A stretch of DNA of 64,000 nucleotides from Rhodospirillales bacterium CG15_BIG_FIL_POST_REV_8_21_14_020_66_15 (GCA_002781745.1 PFFW01000133.1:1-64000), one strand, 5' to 3'. Counted from the first letter of the stretch, positions 32,618-41,884 are shown. Program-made: numbers and translations. The notes: generated from the sequence alone by a model not told the origin.

Positions 32618-33902
32618 CTGGAAGGGCGCTAGGGCGCCGCTCCGGCACCTCCGCAGGCGCATCGCGCATCCCGAGCAGGCGGTACATCCGCGCGACCAGT
32701 CGACGGTTCAGGGTGCGGATGTCGAACTCCTCGACGACCTTGCGCCGAGCGGCCAAGCTGATTCGCGGCCAGGCGTTCCCCATCGACAACAGGAACATGA
32801 CCGCCGCCGCCAAGCCGTCCGGGTCACCCTCTTCCACCAGCAGGCCCGACCTTCCGTTCATCACCAGTTCGGGAATGCCGCTGTGCGCGGTGGAGACGAC
32901 AATCTGCCCGGCGGCCATCGCCTCCATCAAGGTGACGGGGATGCCTTCCTGGTCGCCGTCGGCGGCGGTGATGCTGGGCGCCAGAAGGATGTCGGCCCGC
33001 TCCATCAAGCCGGCGACGGCATTGCGGTCGCGCCAGCCGACGAAAGAAACCGCGCGAGACAGGGACAGCTCATCGCACAGTTGCGTCAGTTGGGGGCGTA
33101 GCGGCCCGTCGCCGACGACGGTGTAGCGCAGGTCGACCCCGCGGCGAACCAGGATGCTTACGGCGCGCAAGGCATCGGCGATGCCCTTCTTCTCGATCAG
33201 GCGGCCGACCGACAGGATGGAAAGTGGCCGGTCCCCGGGCAGGCTCCGGGCGCGGAACGGGATCGCTGCCGTGTCGACACCCATGTGATGGACGGCGATC
33301 TTCTCCGGATCGCACCCAAGCTCGACAAGACGCCGCTCCCAGACCTCGGCCACCGGCAGGAACAGGTCGCCCGACCGGAACAGGTCTTCATAGGCCGCCG
33401 GTGCATCGCGCAGATGACGTGTCATGTCGACCCCGTGCATGACGGTCACGAGGCGCCCGGATATCAGCTTCGCGTCGCGCAGGCGTTGAGCGAGACCGCC
33501 GACCGGCCCGAAATGGGCGAGGATGATGTCGAAATCCGCGTCGCTGCTCAGGCAATCGGCCCAATGGACCAGGCGCAACGATGCCGCCAGCCGTCCGAAG
33601 CGGGCGACATTGACGGACTGGGCCAGCGCGCCCCGCCGGGTCCGCAGCAGACGCGCCAGGATCCGCAAGCCGCTGGCGCATCGTCGTGCGTGACTGTCGG
33701 GCACGGCGGAATACCTGGTGCGGTCGATCAGGGAATAGGCATGGACGTCGGGATGAACGACGGAGTCCCCACGCGGGCCTTCCGCAAAAATCGTGACCTG
33801 GTGGCCCGTGTCCAGCAGGCCTGTGATCTGATTAAGGACGAAGGTTTCGCTCAGGGCAGGGAACTCGTGGGCGAAGACCGCGAATGACAGCGGGCGATTC
33901 AT
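32604..33902 (-). CDS. GT4 glycosyltransferase (WcaL-like)
   Basis: A 432-aa GT-B enzyme. It opens LSFAVFAHEFPALSETFVLN, the hallmark of the WcaL/colanic-acid branch. The donor domain has SVGRLIEKKG and ADGDQEGIPVTLMEAMA. The ATG at 33902 overlaps the stop of the pyruvyl transferase gene by 4 nt. It converges with the beta-helix gene, whose end it overlaps by 14 bp. It is the last gene of the leftward half of the locus (gmd, fcl, wzx, pyruvyl transferase, this gene). Confidence 0.9.
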   Translation of the reverse strand: MNRPLSFAVFAHEFPALSETFVLNQITGLLDTGHQVTIFAEGPRGDSVVHPDVHAYSLIDRTRYSAVPDSHARRCASGLRILARLLRTRRGALAQSVNVARFGRLAASLRLVHWADCLSSDADFDIILAHFGPVGGLAQRLRDAKLISGRLVTVMHGVDMTRHLRDAPAAYEDLFRSGDLFLPVAEVWERRLVELGCDPEKIAVHHMGVDTAAIPFRARSLPGDRPLSILSVGRLIEKKGIADALRAVSILVRRGVDLRYTVVGDGPLRPQLTQLCDELSLSRAVSFVGWRDRNAVAGLMERADILLAPSITAADGDQEGIPVTLMEAMAAGQIVVSTAHSGIPELVMNGRSGLLVEEGDPDGLAAAVMFLLSMGNAWPRISLAARRKVVEEFDIRTLNRRLVARMYRLLGMRDAPAEVPERRPSALPVIPA

Positions 33903-35146
33903 AGGGCGTGCCCCAGGTTGCCGCTGACATGCCGGCCCGCCGCGAAGGCCGACCAGCGCATGACCGTCACGCACTCGCCGATTTCCTCACGCAGCTGATT
34001 CCGGTGCGCAAATATCCCGTCCGTCTTGCGGCACAATTCGGCCCCCGACGCGCCGTCCATGTCCGTAACGAGATCGCCGAAACCGAGCCGCGTGAATAGT
34101 TCGCGGGTCTTGAACTCATAGGCGATCGGTAGAACGGGGACGCCCGCAACCAGCGCCAGAATGGCGGCATGCATACGCGTCGCGACGACCATGTCGCAGT
34201 TCCCGAAAACGGTCGTCAGGTCTTCCGGCCGATGGAAGGCCGGATCGATGGTGGTTCGCCGTCGAACGGCCTCGGGAAGCGTGCCGACAATCGCTTCGGC
34301 GACCCGGGAATCGTCAGTCCAATACGCGTCGACCCCTTGGCAGGTGGAGATGAAGGTCACACGGGCCCGGCGGTTCTCGACCAGATGGCGGACAAGCTCC
34401 GCAATCGCCCGACGGTAGCGCGCCATCTCCGCCTCGCCGTCGCCGCCGCCGTCGAAGTGGGGCCAATGGCGGACCGAAATCGCGACATGGAACGGCCCTG
34501 ACCGACGCGGCGGCACCCGTCCCGACGGCATGAGGGCGAACGCCGCATCGGCACATTCGAAGATCCGTTCCGGCTTGACCCCCGCCGCCATCAAATAGAC
34601 CCGCGACGGCCGGTCGCGGACGATGATCATGCGGGCGCGGCGCAGGACCGCCTTCAACAACCAGCCGCCCTTTCGAGGAAACGGTCCCAGGCTTTGCGTG
34701 AAAAGGATGTACGGAGTTCCGACCACCGCCGCCGCCATCAAGTCGACCAGCTTCGGCGAAGTCCGGTAATGGGGCACGAAATAGGTCCCGCCCGCCGAAA
34801 CCAGAAGGTCGGCGGCGGCAAGCGTGTCGAGGTCGCGGCGGATCGCCCGCGGCAACAGGAGAAGCGCTGCCCGTCGAAGGGGCGTGTGCCAGAACGCCAG
34901 GACGGAGAACAGCAGCCCGACACCAATTTTCGTCAGCCGCGGCCCCAGCCAATCCAACAGGCGGTCGAACAGAACGGGTCCGATGTCGAACTCCGGATAC
35001 CGCTCGCGCACTTCGTCCGGCTGCTGATCCCGCAAGGAAAACGACACGTCGTTGCCGAACGCGCGACGCAGGATCATGGCCGTGCCCAGCATGATCGCCG
35101 CGTCACCTGTGTTCGCGAGGGCGGTGTTGGTCACGACGATCTTCAC
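33899..35146 (-). CDS. Polysaccharide pyruvyl transferase
   Basis: A 415-aa transferase that adds a pyruvate ketal from PEP to a sugar of the repeat unit, giving the polymer negative charge. It begins VKIVVTNTALANTGDAAIML, with the NxGDxA signature of the PS_pyruv_trans family. Near the end are VFGNCDMVVATRMHAAILAL and GVPVLPIAYEFKT, also family hallmarks. The GTG start at 35146 overlaps the flippase stop (GTGA). PEP synthase at 7758 could provide the donor. WcaK is the closest named relative. Confidence 0.92.
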   Translation of the reverse strand: MKIVVTNTALANTGDAAIMLGTAMILRRAFGNDVSFSLRDQQPDEVRERYPEFDIGPVLFDRLLDWLGPRLTKIGVGLLFSVLAFWHTPLRRAALLLLPRAIRRDLDTLAAADLLVSAGGTYFVPHYRTSPKLVDLMAAAVVGTPYILFTQSLGPFPRKGGWLLKAVLRRARMIIVRDRPSRVYLMAAGVKPERIFECADAAFALMPSGRVPPRRSGPFHVAISVRHWPHFDGGGDGEAEMARYRRAIAELVRHLVENRRARVTFISTCQGVDAYWTDDSRVAEAIVGTLPEAVRRRTTIDPAFHRPEDLTTVFGNCDMVVATRMHAAILALVAGVPVLPIAYEFKTRELFTRLGFGDLVTDMDGASGAELCRKTDGIFAHRNQLREEIGECVTVMRWSAFAAGRHVSGNLGHAL

Positions 35147-36687
35147 GCCTCCGCCCTCCCGGAACGGAACAGGCGCGGAATCTGCAACGATTCCACAAGC
35201 GCCCGTCGGCCGCGCGGCAGCATGCCGTAAAGGGCCAGCGCCGCCGTGGCGGCGGCGACGGCGGAAATGACGAGCGTCGTGCCCTGGGAAGCCGCCGCCA
35301 TATCCGGCAGGCGGCCCATGGCCCAAATCGCGGCGGCGGATACCCCGGCGGCGGCCGCCGGCAGCACCATGACGCGACCGAAATCGCGCGCGCTGACCGG
35401 CCCTCGCCGGCCGGCCAGCCAGAACAGGATCGGCACGCGCAATAACCCGCCGCTGAGGGCGAAGGCGGCGGCAACCGCGACGGGACCGAATGGCAGGGCC
35501 GCGGCGAACGCGGACAGCGACAGGACCGCATTGACCACGCTTGCCCGGAGCATTTCCCGGGTGCGGTCCTGACTCATGTACAGCCAACTCAGGGTATAGG
35601 TGACCGGCATGAACACGAGGGACACCCCCATCCACGCCAGGATGGGAACGGCGTCGCCCCATTGCGGGCCCAGGATGAACAGGACCAGGGGCTCGGCGCC
35701 GGCGATGATCAGGCCCGCCAGGGGCGCCATCGCCATGGCAAGGCGTTCGACCAACATCATGTACGCGCGCCGGTAGCGATCCGGTTCGTGGGCCAGGCGG
35801 CTGAGCATCGGCAAAGCGACCGTCGTAAGCGGCATATTGATGTTCTGGACGGGCATCAGAACGAGCTTCTGCGCCTGACCGTAAAGTCCGAGGGGCGCTG
35901 CTCCCCAGAACCAGCCGATGACCATCAGGTAAAGATTGGTGGAGACGTTGCCGATGACCATGGCGCCCGTGGCGTTGCCGCCGAACGCGACGAGGGCGCG
36001 CACGTCCCGCCATGCGGCGGGGCGTTTCGGCTGCCAACCGCAAACGCTCCATGCCGCGGTCATGACGATCCCCGCCCACAGAAGCCGCTGCAGCACCAGC
36101 GCCCATAGCCCCGCACCCATCGCCGCCGCCGCCACGGCCGCCGCCATGGACGCAAGTTCCGCGCCCATCTGGATCGCAGCCAGGGCGGTGAAGCGCATCT
36201 GGCGTCGAAGCAAGGCCAGGTGCTGGGCGGTCAGGCCGGACATCACCAGTGACAGGGCGATGACCGGCGTCAATTGCACGAGTACCGGTTCGTCGTACAT
36301 CCAGCCGAGAACCGGCGCCGACGCCGTTAACAGGACCGCGGCGCCGGTCCCCAGTGCTGTATTGAGCCAGAACAGGGAGCTGACCTGCCCCTCGGTCAAC
36401 TTGGTCCGCTGTACGGTGGCGCCGGACAGCCCGAGATCCTTGAATATCTCGAGCAGCCCCAGCAGCGACATGACGATTGCGAATATCCCGAAATCTCCGG
36501 GCGACAGCAGCCGCGCAAGAATGGCGACGGCTGCAAATTGCGCCGCAACCTTGACGGCCTGCGCGATCAGGGTAACCGTGCCACCGCGCACGGACCGTCC
36601 GGTCAGGTTGGGTTTGAGATGATCCGTTCCCAGGAAGCCGTCGTCGCCGGCCGTTCCTCCGCCGCCGTATTCAGGGTCGCGCCGCAT
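35143..36687 (-). CDS. wzx: Polysaccharide flippase (Wzx, MOP superfamily)
   Basis: A 514-aa membrane protein with 12-14 predicted helices, moving lipid-linked repeat units across the inner membrane. The opening GGTVTLIAQAVKVAAQFAAVAILARLLSPGDFG is typical of the WzxC-like branch of the oligosaccharide flippases (only part is quoted: LARLLSPGDFGIFA). The start is ambiguous between 36687 and 36705; both overlap the end of fcl by 17-35 bp and neither has a strong ribosome site, so coupling to fcl translation is likely. Confidence 0.9.
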   Translation of the reverse strand: MRRDPEYGGGGTAGDDGFLGTDHLKPNLTGRSVRGGTVTLIAQAVKVAAQFAAVAILARLLSPGDFGIFAIVMSLLGLLEIFKDLGLSGATVQRTKLTEGQVSSLFWLNTALGTGAAVLLTASAPVLGWMYDEPVLVQLTPVIALSLVMSGLTAQHLALLRRQMRFTALAAIQMGAELASMAAAVAAAAMGAGLWALVLQRLLWAGIVMTAAWSVCGWQPKRPAAWRDVRALVAFGGNATGAMVIGNVSTNLYLMVIGWFWGAAPLGLYGQAQKLVLMPVQNINMPLTTVALPMLSRLAHEPDRYRRAYMMLVERLAMAMAPLAGLIIAGAEPLVLFILGPQWGDAVPILAWMGVSLVFMPVTYTLSWLYMSQDRTREMLRASVVNAVLSLSAFAAALPFGPVAVAAAFALSGGLLRVPILFWLAGRRGPVSARDFGRVMVLPAAAAGVSAAAIWAMGRLPDMAAASQGTTLVISAVAAATAALALYGMLPRGRRALVESLQIPRLFRSGRAEA

Positions 36688-37639
36688 CCGTCCGCTCGGC
36701 TGCATGTTCGGCAAACCACCGGTACGTCCGGTGGATGCCATCGTCCAGAGATGTCTTGGGCGACCACCCAAGGCGGCGCAGTCGGGACACGTCGAGGAGC
36801 TTGCGCGGCGTGCCGTCCGGTTTCGACGCATCGAAGGTGATTTCGCCCTTGTACCCGACGATCTGGGCGATCTTCAGCGCAAGATCGCGGATGCCGATGT
36901 CGACGCCGGTGCCGATGTTGATATGCGGATCGGCGGAGTAATGCTTCATCAGGAACACCAGGCCGTCCGCACAGTCGTCGACGTACAGGAACTCCCTTTT
37001 GGGGCGCCCGGTTCCCCACAGGTCGACGGTGCCCGTCCCCCGCACCTTGGCGTCATGCATCTTGCGGATCATGGCCGGAAGGACGTGGCTGGTGTGAAGG
37101 TCGAAGTTGTCTCCCGGACCGTACAGGTTCGTGGGCATCGCCGAGACGAAGTCGCAGCCGTGCTGCCGCCGGTAGGCCTGGCACATCTTGATGCCGGCGA
37201 TCTTGGCAACCGCGTACCACTGGTTTGTCGGCTCAAGCTCCCCGGACAGCAGGGCGTCTTCGATGATCGGCTGCGCGGCAAGCCGCGGGTAGATGCACGA
37301 CGATCCCAGGAACAGCAGTTTCCGGACACTTGCGCGGAACGACGCGTGGATCACGTTCGCCTCGATCACCAGATTATCGTAGATGAAATCCGCGGGATAG
37401 GCGTCGTTCGCAAGGATCCCGCCGACCTTGGCGGCGGCCAGGACCACGCCGTCGGGACGCGTCGCCTCAAGCCAATCACCGACGGCCCGCTGGTCGCGCA
37501 GGTCGACGGTATTGCGCGGCGCGGTGACGACGTCACAGTCTTCGCTGCGTAACCGCCGCACCACCGCCGAGCCAACCATCCCGCGATGGCCCGCGACCCA
37601 GATTCGCCGTCCGCGCAGATCGAAATTGCTTCCAGTCAT
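36671..37639 (-). CDS. fcl: GDP-L-fucose synthase
   Basis: A 322-aa short-chain epimerase/reductase converting GDP-4-keto-6-deoxy-mannose to GDP-L-fucose with NADPH. The motif [11 protein letters not shown] near residue 17, the catalytic Ser in LGSSCIYP and the Tyr/Lys pair in [10 protein letters not shown] are present; length is typical. The ATG at 37639 has GAGGG upstream. Its first 107 bp lie inside the open frame of gmd, an unusually long overlap. Confidence 0.94.
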   Translation of the reverse strand: MTGSNFDLRGRRIWVAGHRGMVGSAVVRRLRSEDCDVVTAPRNTVDLRDQRAVGDWLEATRPDGVVLAAAKVGGILANDAYPADFIYDNLVIEANVIHASFRASVRKLLFLGSSCIYPRLAAQPIIEDALLSGELEPTNQWYAVAKIAGIKMCQAYRRQHGCDFVSAMPTNLYGPGDNFDLHTSHVLPAMIRKMHDAKVRGTGTVDLWGTGRPKREFLYVDDCADGLVFLMKHYSADPHINIGTGVDIGIRDLALKIAQIVGYKGEITFDASKPDGTPRKLLDVSRLRRLGWSPKTSLDDGIHRTYRWFAEHAAERTDAARP

Positions 37640-38702
37640 TCGCTACCCTCATGTCGTGCGTGATCTCCAGGGCATGCCGGTCGGCTTCGACCATCTCGGC
37701 GACAAGCTCCGGGAAGGTCGTCTTGTGCCGCCACTTCAGCCGCTCGCGCGCCTTTGACGGATCGCCGAGAAGCCGGTTCACTTCCGTCGGGCGGAAGTAG
37801 CGGGGATCGATCTCGACGACGGTCTTGCCCGTGTCGAGGAAGTAGCCTTCTTCCTCCACCCCCTGGCCGCGCCACCCGATCGGCCGGCCGATGTACTTGA
37901 ATGCCTGCTCGACGAATTCGCGGACCGAATGGCATTCGCCCGTGGCCAGGACATAATCGTCAGGCGTCGGCTGCTGCAGGATCATCCACATGCCGGAAAC
38001 GAAATCCCGGGCATGCCCCCAGTCCCGTTCGGAATCCAGGTTTCCCAGCAGCAGACGGTTCTGTTCGTTCGCCTCGATCGCGGCCACGGCGCGGCTGATC
38101 TTGCGGGTCACGAAGGTTTCGCCCCGGATCGGGCTTTCGTGATTGAACAGGATGCCGTTGCAGGCATGCATGCCATAGGCCTCGCGATAGTTCACCGTGG
38201 CCCAGTACGCATAAAGCTTCGCCGTGGCGTAGGGGCTGCGCGGCCTGAGCGGCGTCCGTTCCGATTGCGGGCATTCCTCGGCGTTGCCGAACAGTTCGGA
38301 CGTCGACGCCTGATAGAAGCGGACGCGGCCGCCCAGGTCGAGGATGCGGATGGCTTCGAGAAGCCGAAGCGTGCCGAGGGCGTCGACGTCGGCGGTGTAT
38401 TCCGGCGCGTCGAAGCTCACCTGCACGTGGCTTTGCGCGGCGAGATTGTAGATCTCGTCCGGCTGGATTTGCTGAATCAGGCGGATCAGGTTGGTGGCGT
38501 CCGTCATGTCGCCGTAGTGCATGAAGAATCCGTTTGGGGAGGCATCCTGGGATTCGTACAGGTGGTCCACCCGCGCCGTGTTGAAGGAAGATGACCGGCG
38601 CTTCACGCCGTGCACCTCGTAGCCCTTGCGCAGAAGGAACTCCGACAGATAGGCGCCGTCCTGCCCCGTGACGCCGGTGATCAGTGCTCTTTTTGCCGTC
38701 AT
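37533..38702 (-). CDS. gmd: GDP-mannose 4,6-dehydratase
   Basis: A 389-aa dehydratase, the first step from GDP-mannose to GDP-fucose. The NADP motif [16 protein letters not shown], the Thr/Glu/Tyr/Lys active site ([21 protein letters not shown]) and the [15 protein letters not shown] region are all present. The C-terminal extension of about 30 residues after [10 protein letters not shown] is rich in Gly and Arg and reads across the start of fcl; E. coli Gmd is 373 aa. The start at 38702 is the only Met before TGVTGQDG. An 11-bp GTGA repeat lies about 130 bp upstream. Confidence 0.94.
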   Translation of the reverse strand: MTAKRALITGVTGQDGAYLSEFLLRKGYEVHGVKRRSSSFNTARVDHLYESQDASPNGFFMHYGDMTDATNLIRLIQQIQPDEIYNLAAQSHVQVSFDAPEYTADVDALGTLRLLEAIRILDLGGRVRFYQASTSELFGNAEECPQSERTPLRPRSPYATAKLYAYWATVNYREAYGMHACNGILFNHESPIRGETFVTRKISRAVAAIEANEQNRLLLGNLDSERDWGHARDFVSGMWMILQQPTPDDYVLATGECHSVREFVEQAFKYIGRPIGWRGQGVEEEGYFLDTGKTVVEIDPRYFRPTEVNRLLGDPSKARERLKWRHKTTFPELVAEMVEADRHALEITHDMRVANDWKQFRSARTANLGRGPSRDGWLGGGAAVTQRRL

Positions 38703-39022
38703 GGACCCGTGCCTCCGACCAGTGTGGCTTGTGCGTTCGTGACGGCCGACAGACCGGAAAAGCGGACCCGACGCATGCCGTCGATCTACGCCGACAGCCC
38801 GATTGAATACGCCGCTCGTGCCGCGCACTAGTGACCTTCCTGTGACCGCCTTCCCGTTGTCCGGGCAATCGCGAGGGCCCGGAAATGCACCGATTCACGC
38901 CACGACCCACAGGTCTGACACAGGCCATCACAGCTTGATTACTGTCCTTGCCCGCGGAAATTCCATTCAATGGGCGGCGTTGGAACTTCACTTTGCCGAT
39001 CGGTTGGCAGAAAGGAGGAAAT
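38703..39022. other. 320-bp divergent promoter region, gmd versus small peptide gene
   Basis: No gene. It contains the GTGA direct repeat at 38831-38848 and, between 38895 and 38931, a run of TCAC/CCAC/ACAC/TCAC elements spaced 10-12 bp apart in the opposite orientation, nearer the rightward peptide gene. A near-consensus ribosome site ends it (AAAGGAGGAA at 39011). Confidence 0.6.
38831..38848 (+). promoter_or_regulatory. GTGA-type 11-bp direct repeat between gmd and the peptide gene
   Basis: GTGACCTTCCTGTGACCG: half-sites start at 38831 and 38842. The second half (CTGTGACCG) is identical to the copies at 41876 and 12312. It sits about 130 bp upstream of gmd and 175 bp upstream of the small peptide gene. 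Confidence 0.55.
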
Positions 39023-39277
39023 ATGCCTGAACATGGCGACATGGACCCGGCGACCGGTGTTACGGACCGTCGGGAATTCCTAACCAAGTGGGGCAAGTTC
39101 GTCGCCATCACGCCACCTGCCGTCACGTTGATGCTGACGGGAGCCTCACGAGGTGTCGTCGCGGCGTCCTCGGGGTTCCGGCATCGCCATCGGCGCGGAC
39201 GGGGGCACAGTAGTCATCGCGGTAACGGATTTGGCCATCACCATTTCCGTCACGACGGGTCTGACCGAGAATCCTAA
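39023..39277 (+). CDS. 84-aa twin-arginine-like, His/Gly-rich peptide
   Basis: A small protein I cannot assign to a named family. An excellent ribosome site (AAAGGAGG) is 5-6 nt before the ATG, and a textbook terminator follows, so it is very likely expressed as a single-gene transcript. The N-terminus has DRREFLTKWGKF, a twin-arginine-like motif, then a hydrophobic stretch VAITPPAVTLMLTGAS and an AxA-like VVAAS. The last 35 residues are dominated by His, Arg and Gly (FRHRHRRGRGHSSHRG) and end in GSDRES, with a C-terminal Ser. It converges with the nucleotidyltransferase of the PqqD-HprK cassette. A leader-bearing substrate of that cassette is my hypothesis; a secreted metal-binding peptide is the alternative. 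Confidence 0.75.
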   Translation: MPEHGDMDPATGVTDRREFLTKWGKFVAITPPAVTLMLTGASRGVVAASSGFRHRHRRGRGHSSHRGNGFGHHHFRHDGSDRES

Positions 39278-39376
39278 ACCGGTGATCCCAACAAGCGTCA
39301 CCGGGCGGGGCGCCCACCACCACTGCCTTCCCTCCTACAACCGCCCACCCTTCAAAGCCCACTCATCGCAAACGAT

Positions 39377-39410
39377 CCGGCCCGGGATAAACCCCGGGCC
39401 GGCTTTTTGC
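39377..39410 (+). terminator. Intrinsic terminator of the small peptide gene
   Basis: CCGGCCCGGG (39377-39386) pairs with CCCGGGCCGG (39393-39402) around the loop ATAAAC, then CTTTTTGC. A classic rho-independent terminator, 100 bp after the peptide stop codon; it may also insulate against the convergent nucleotidyltransferase transcript. Confidence 0.85.
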
Positions 39411-39452
39411 TTTCGCATGGGGATGTGAAGTTAAGGTCTCCACCGGACGGGA

Positions 39453-40622
39453 CTATTCGAAACGGAAAATCTGCTCCACCACTTGGCTTGCGGATTTCTT
39501 GTGCAGGAACTGTGCCGCGTGACGCAGCCTTTTGACGACCGTCGGTCCGGACCGACCGTAGAGCGCGCACATTCGGTGCCAGGCGAAGCCGCGGCGGAGA
39601 TTGCCCAGCGGAACCATCAATCGGCCGACCTTGGGAACCTGGAGGTGCAGCAGGACCAGCCGGGAATGCTGCATGGCCCCGCGCCGCGGCATGACGTTCA
39701 GCGGCCAAGCCATTCCGAACAGTTCCCCGGCCAGCAGAAGATATGAATGCAGCGGGTCGTCAAGGCGGTTGGCCGCCATCACGTCCGCGATCGCCTGCCA
39801 GTCGATGGCGCGGGCGAAACGCCCGCCGAGGTCGCCGAAGTCATGAAGCTGGTTCAGCCGGACCTGGCCCCGGTAGTACTGGGCGTGATGATGGATCTGG
39901 GCATGCAGCAGGTGATGGAGGATCCTGTCGGTGGGCCGGGGGACGCGGATCTCCCCATTGCCATTGCCGGCCGAGAGCGATACCGCCCGCGCCCGCACCC
40001 TGGCCGCAGGCAGGATATAGGGCGCGTCGATGAGTTCCGCATGCAGATCAACGGCGCCAGCGGCGCCGTCGCGTGCGAATTCGGCGATCGCGTGATGACC
40101 TGGCGCAAAGCGGGTCAGGACCTCGTACCCGAGGGCGCACAGGACCCGCGCCGCCCGGGCGCGTTCCCCGGAAGGCACGAGGACGTCGATGTCCCGCATC
40201 ATGCGGGCGTCGGCGGCCGGGGTGCGTCGCTCGAACAACGCGGAGGCGCCCTTCAGGAACACGACTTCGAGCCCGGCCTTGCCGAAAGCGTCGGCGATTT
40301 CCAGGCATTGGCCGCGAAGGCTCGCGTTGCGTCGCGCGTTGAGCGTATGGAGAGATTCAAGATACGTTCGAACGTCTCCGGGCAAGATGTGCGCCCGCCC
40401 TACGGCCGCGAACTTCCCGAACAGGGTGGGGGCCAGCAGATGCTCGTTGGCCAGCGCGAGGACCCCCATCCAGTCCAGGCCGGCAAGTTCCTGCCTGTCC
40501 GCCAAGCCCGCGTTCTTCAGAAGTCCGGACAGTTCCGCCAGGGCCGCCGCCCGCCTTATGCGTCCAGAAAGCTCAGTAATCTGACTGCCTCCGTCAACGA
40601 CGACACGCGCAGCGAATAACAC
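39453..40622 (-). CDS. Nucleotidyltransferase-family protein (NTP_transf_5-like)
   Basis: About 389 aa. The core motif EVVFLKGASALFE ... MMRDIDVLVP matches the uncharacterised nucleotidyltransferase family whose members accompany HprK-like kinases, including in phosphorylated lasso-peptide clusters. The Asp pair of DIDVLV would bind the metal. The C-terminal half is helical, with HHLLHAQIHHHAQYY. The start is uncertain: no ATG fits, and I chose a GTG at 40622, which overlaps the kinase gene by 67 bp; similarity begins at about residue 20. The frame runs open to 41132 but antisense to nothing meaningful. It is the second gene of a two-gene operon with the PqqD-HprK gene. Confidence 0.75.
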   Translation of the reverse strand: MLFAARVVVDGGSQITELSGRIRRAAALAELSGLLKNAGLADRQELAGLDWMGVLALANEHLLAPTLFGKFAAVGRAHILPGDVRTYLESLHTLNARRNASLRGQCLEIADAFGKAGLEVVFLKGASALFERRTPAADARMMRDIDVLVPSGERARAARVLCALGYEVLTRFAPGHHAIAEFARDGAAGAVDLHAELIDAPYILPAARVRARAVSLSAGNGNGEIRVPRPTDRILHHLLHAQIHHHAQYYRGQVRLNQLHDFGDLGGRFARAIDWQAIADVMAANRLDDPLHSYLLLAGELFGMAWPLNVMPRRGAMQHSRLVLLHLQVPKVGRLMVPLGNLRRGFAWHRMCALYGRSGPTVVKRLRHAAQFLHKKSASQVVEQIFRFE

Positions 40623-41773
40623 GGCCGGGACATGACCCAGCCGATCAAACCCTCGACTTCCGCCTCGTTCAGGCCGTCGCCCAATTGTTCGAAACACGTC
40701 AAAAGCCGGTCGAAAACGCCGATGCCGGAGATCGGCAGCAGCTCGGTCGGCCCATCGGCGTCGAACGTTGGAAAGACGATCCATCCGACGTCGGCGCCGA
40801 CGTCGCCATGCGCAAGATTGACAGTCGGCGGAGTCACATATTTCACCCGGTGATGATCTGGCCGGGCATGGACGGCAAGCCGGCGAACTTCGGGGAATCG
40901 GGTTGCCAGAAGTTCCCAGCTGTTCTCCTTCAGGCAGATGCCGCAGGGCACGGGCCGGACGGCGAAGGACTCGCGGCAGATCGTCACGACGTCGTCTCCC
41001 AGAAGGATGAATCCTTCCGCCGCCAACCCGGCCGCCAGCGTGCTTTTTCCGACGCCGGACAGCCCCGGCAGCAGGATGCATTTGTCCCCACGGATGGCCG
41101 CGGCGGCGTGCAGAGCCGCAAGATCCCGGCAATCCTCCAAGGCGCGGTCAATGACGCAGGCCCGCACCATGGCTACCGCGTGTGCCTCGTCGGTACAGCA
41201 TTCGATGATGTCGTCGTATTCGGACAGCACGGCGGAACCGCAGACGTGGCGGACGTCGAATGATGCGCCGACCGCATCCGGCGGACCGTCGTGGCGAAGG
41301 TGGCCGAGCGTTTCGTCCACGTCGCGGGCCAGACCGCCGCGTTCGAAGCGGATGGAAAACACCGTGTCGAGCATGCGATAGGAACGGGTTTCGGCCGTCG
41401 CCATGGGCTGCAGGACCGCGCGACGGATGGCCGTGTCGTGGATGTCGTTGGCTGGCAGCACATCGGCGGGATCAGGCGCCGGCCCCAAGTCGAACGTTCT
41501 CACGTCTGATCGACGTTCACGGCGCCATTGCCGCAGGGTCTGCGCGACGTAGGTGCGCGCCGTCGTCAGGTCGAGCCCGAATCGCTCCGTCATTCCGTCG
41601 GCGACGCTGGCCGGCGGGAACTTCTGCTCGAGACCGCACCACACGGCCGCCGCCGTCGCGTTGGCCGTGAACAGAGCCTGCCGGTCGCGTTCGAACAGAA
41701 CTGCGCCGTCGTTCACAAGGTGCACCCGGACATCTTCGCCGGGCAACATCAACCTGCCGTTCAATTGCCGCAT
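40556..41773 (-). CDS. PqqD domain fused to an HprK-like serine kinase
   Basis: A 405-aa protein with two recognisable parts. Residues about 12-85 form a PqqD/RRE-like peptide-binding domain (DGAVLFERDRQALFTANATA ... YVAQTLRQW). Residues about 130-405 form an HPr-kinase-like P-loop domain with Walker A GLSGVGKST (237-245), the following LLGDDVV and a C-terminal helical part; the HprK signature loop of true HPr kinases is not obvious. In RiPP pathways PqqD domains hold leader peptides, and HprK homologues phosphorylate a C-terminal Ser (established for paeninodin-type lasso peptides). The fusion implies one chain that binds and phosphorylates a peptide. The ATG at 41773 has GGAG upstream; a GTGA operator array lies at 41867-41956. 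Confidence 0.82.
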   Translation of the reverse strand: MRQLNGRLMLPGEDVRVHLVNDGAVLFERDRQALFTANATAAAVWCGLEQKFPPASVADGMTERFGLDLTTARTYVAQTLRQWRRERRSDVRTFDLGPAPDPADVLPANDIHDTAIRRAVLQPMATAETRSYRMLDTVFSIRFERGGLARDVDETLGHLRHDGPPDAVGASFDVRHVCGSAVLSEYDDIIECCTDEAHAVAMVRACVIDRALEDCRDLAALHAAAAIRGDKCILLPGLSGVGKSTLAAGLAAEGFILLGDDVVTICRESFAVRPVPCGICLKENSWELLATRFPEVRRLAVHARPDHHRVKYVTPPTVNLAHGDVGADVGWIVFPTFDADGPTELLPISGIGVFDRLLTCFEQLGDGLNEAEVEGLIGWVMSRPCYSLRVSSLTEAVRLLSFLDA

Positions 41774-41866
41774 CGCCTTCGCTCCGCCCAGCGGTTTCCG
41801 CGGCAAGCGATGCCGCGCGCCGACCATCGATCCGATCAATCTAACCGCAGAGGCCAAGCCGAAGAT

Positions 41867-41884
41867 GTGAGGATTCTGTGACCG
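41867..41884 (+). promoter_or_regulatory. GTGA-type 11-bp direct repeat upstream of the fusion kinase
   Basis: GTGAGGATTCTGTGACCG: half-sites start at 41867 and 41878, 94-105 bp upstream of the kinase start at 41773. It is almost identical to the copy upstream of the ECF sigma gene. Confidence 0.6.

Noticed and set aside
33899-36106. 735-codon frame that would extend the pyruvyl transferase N-terminus
   Set aside because: The first 320 codons are out-of-frame flippase sequence; the GTG at 35146 overlaps the flippase stop and begins the family signature.
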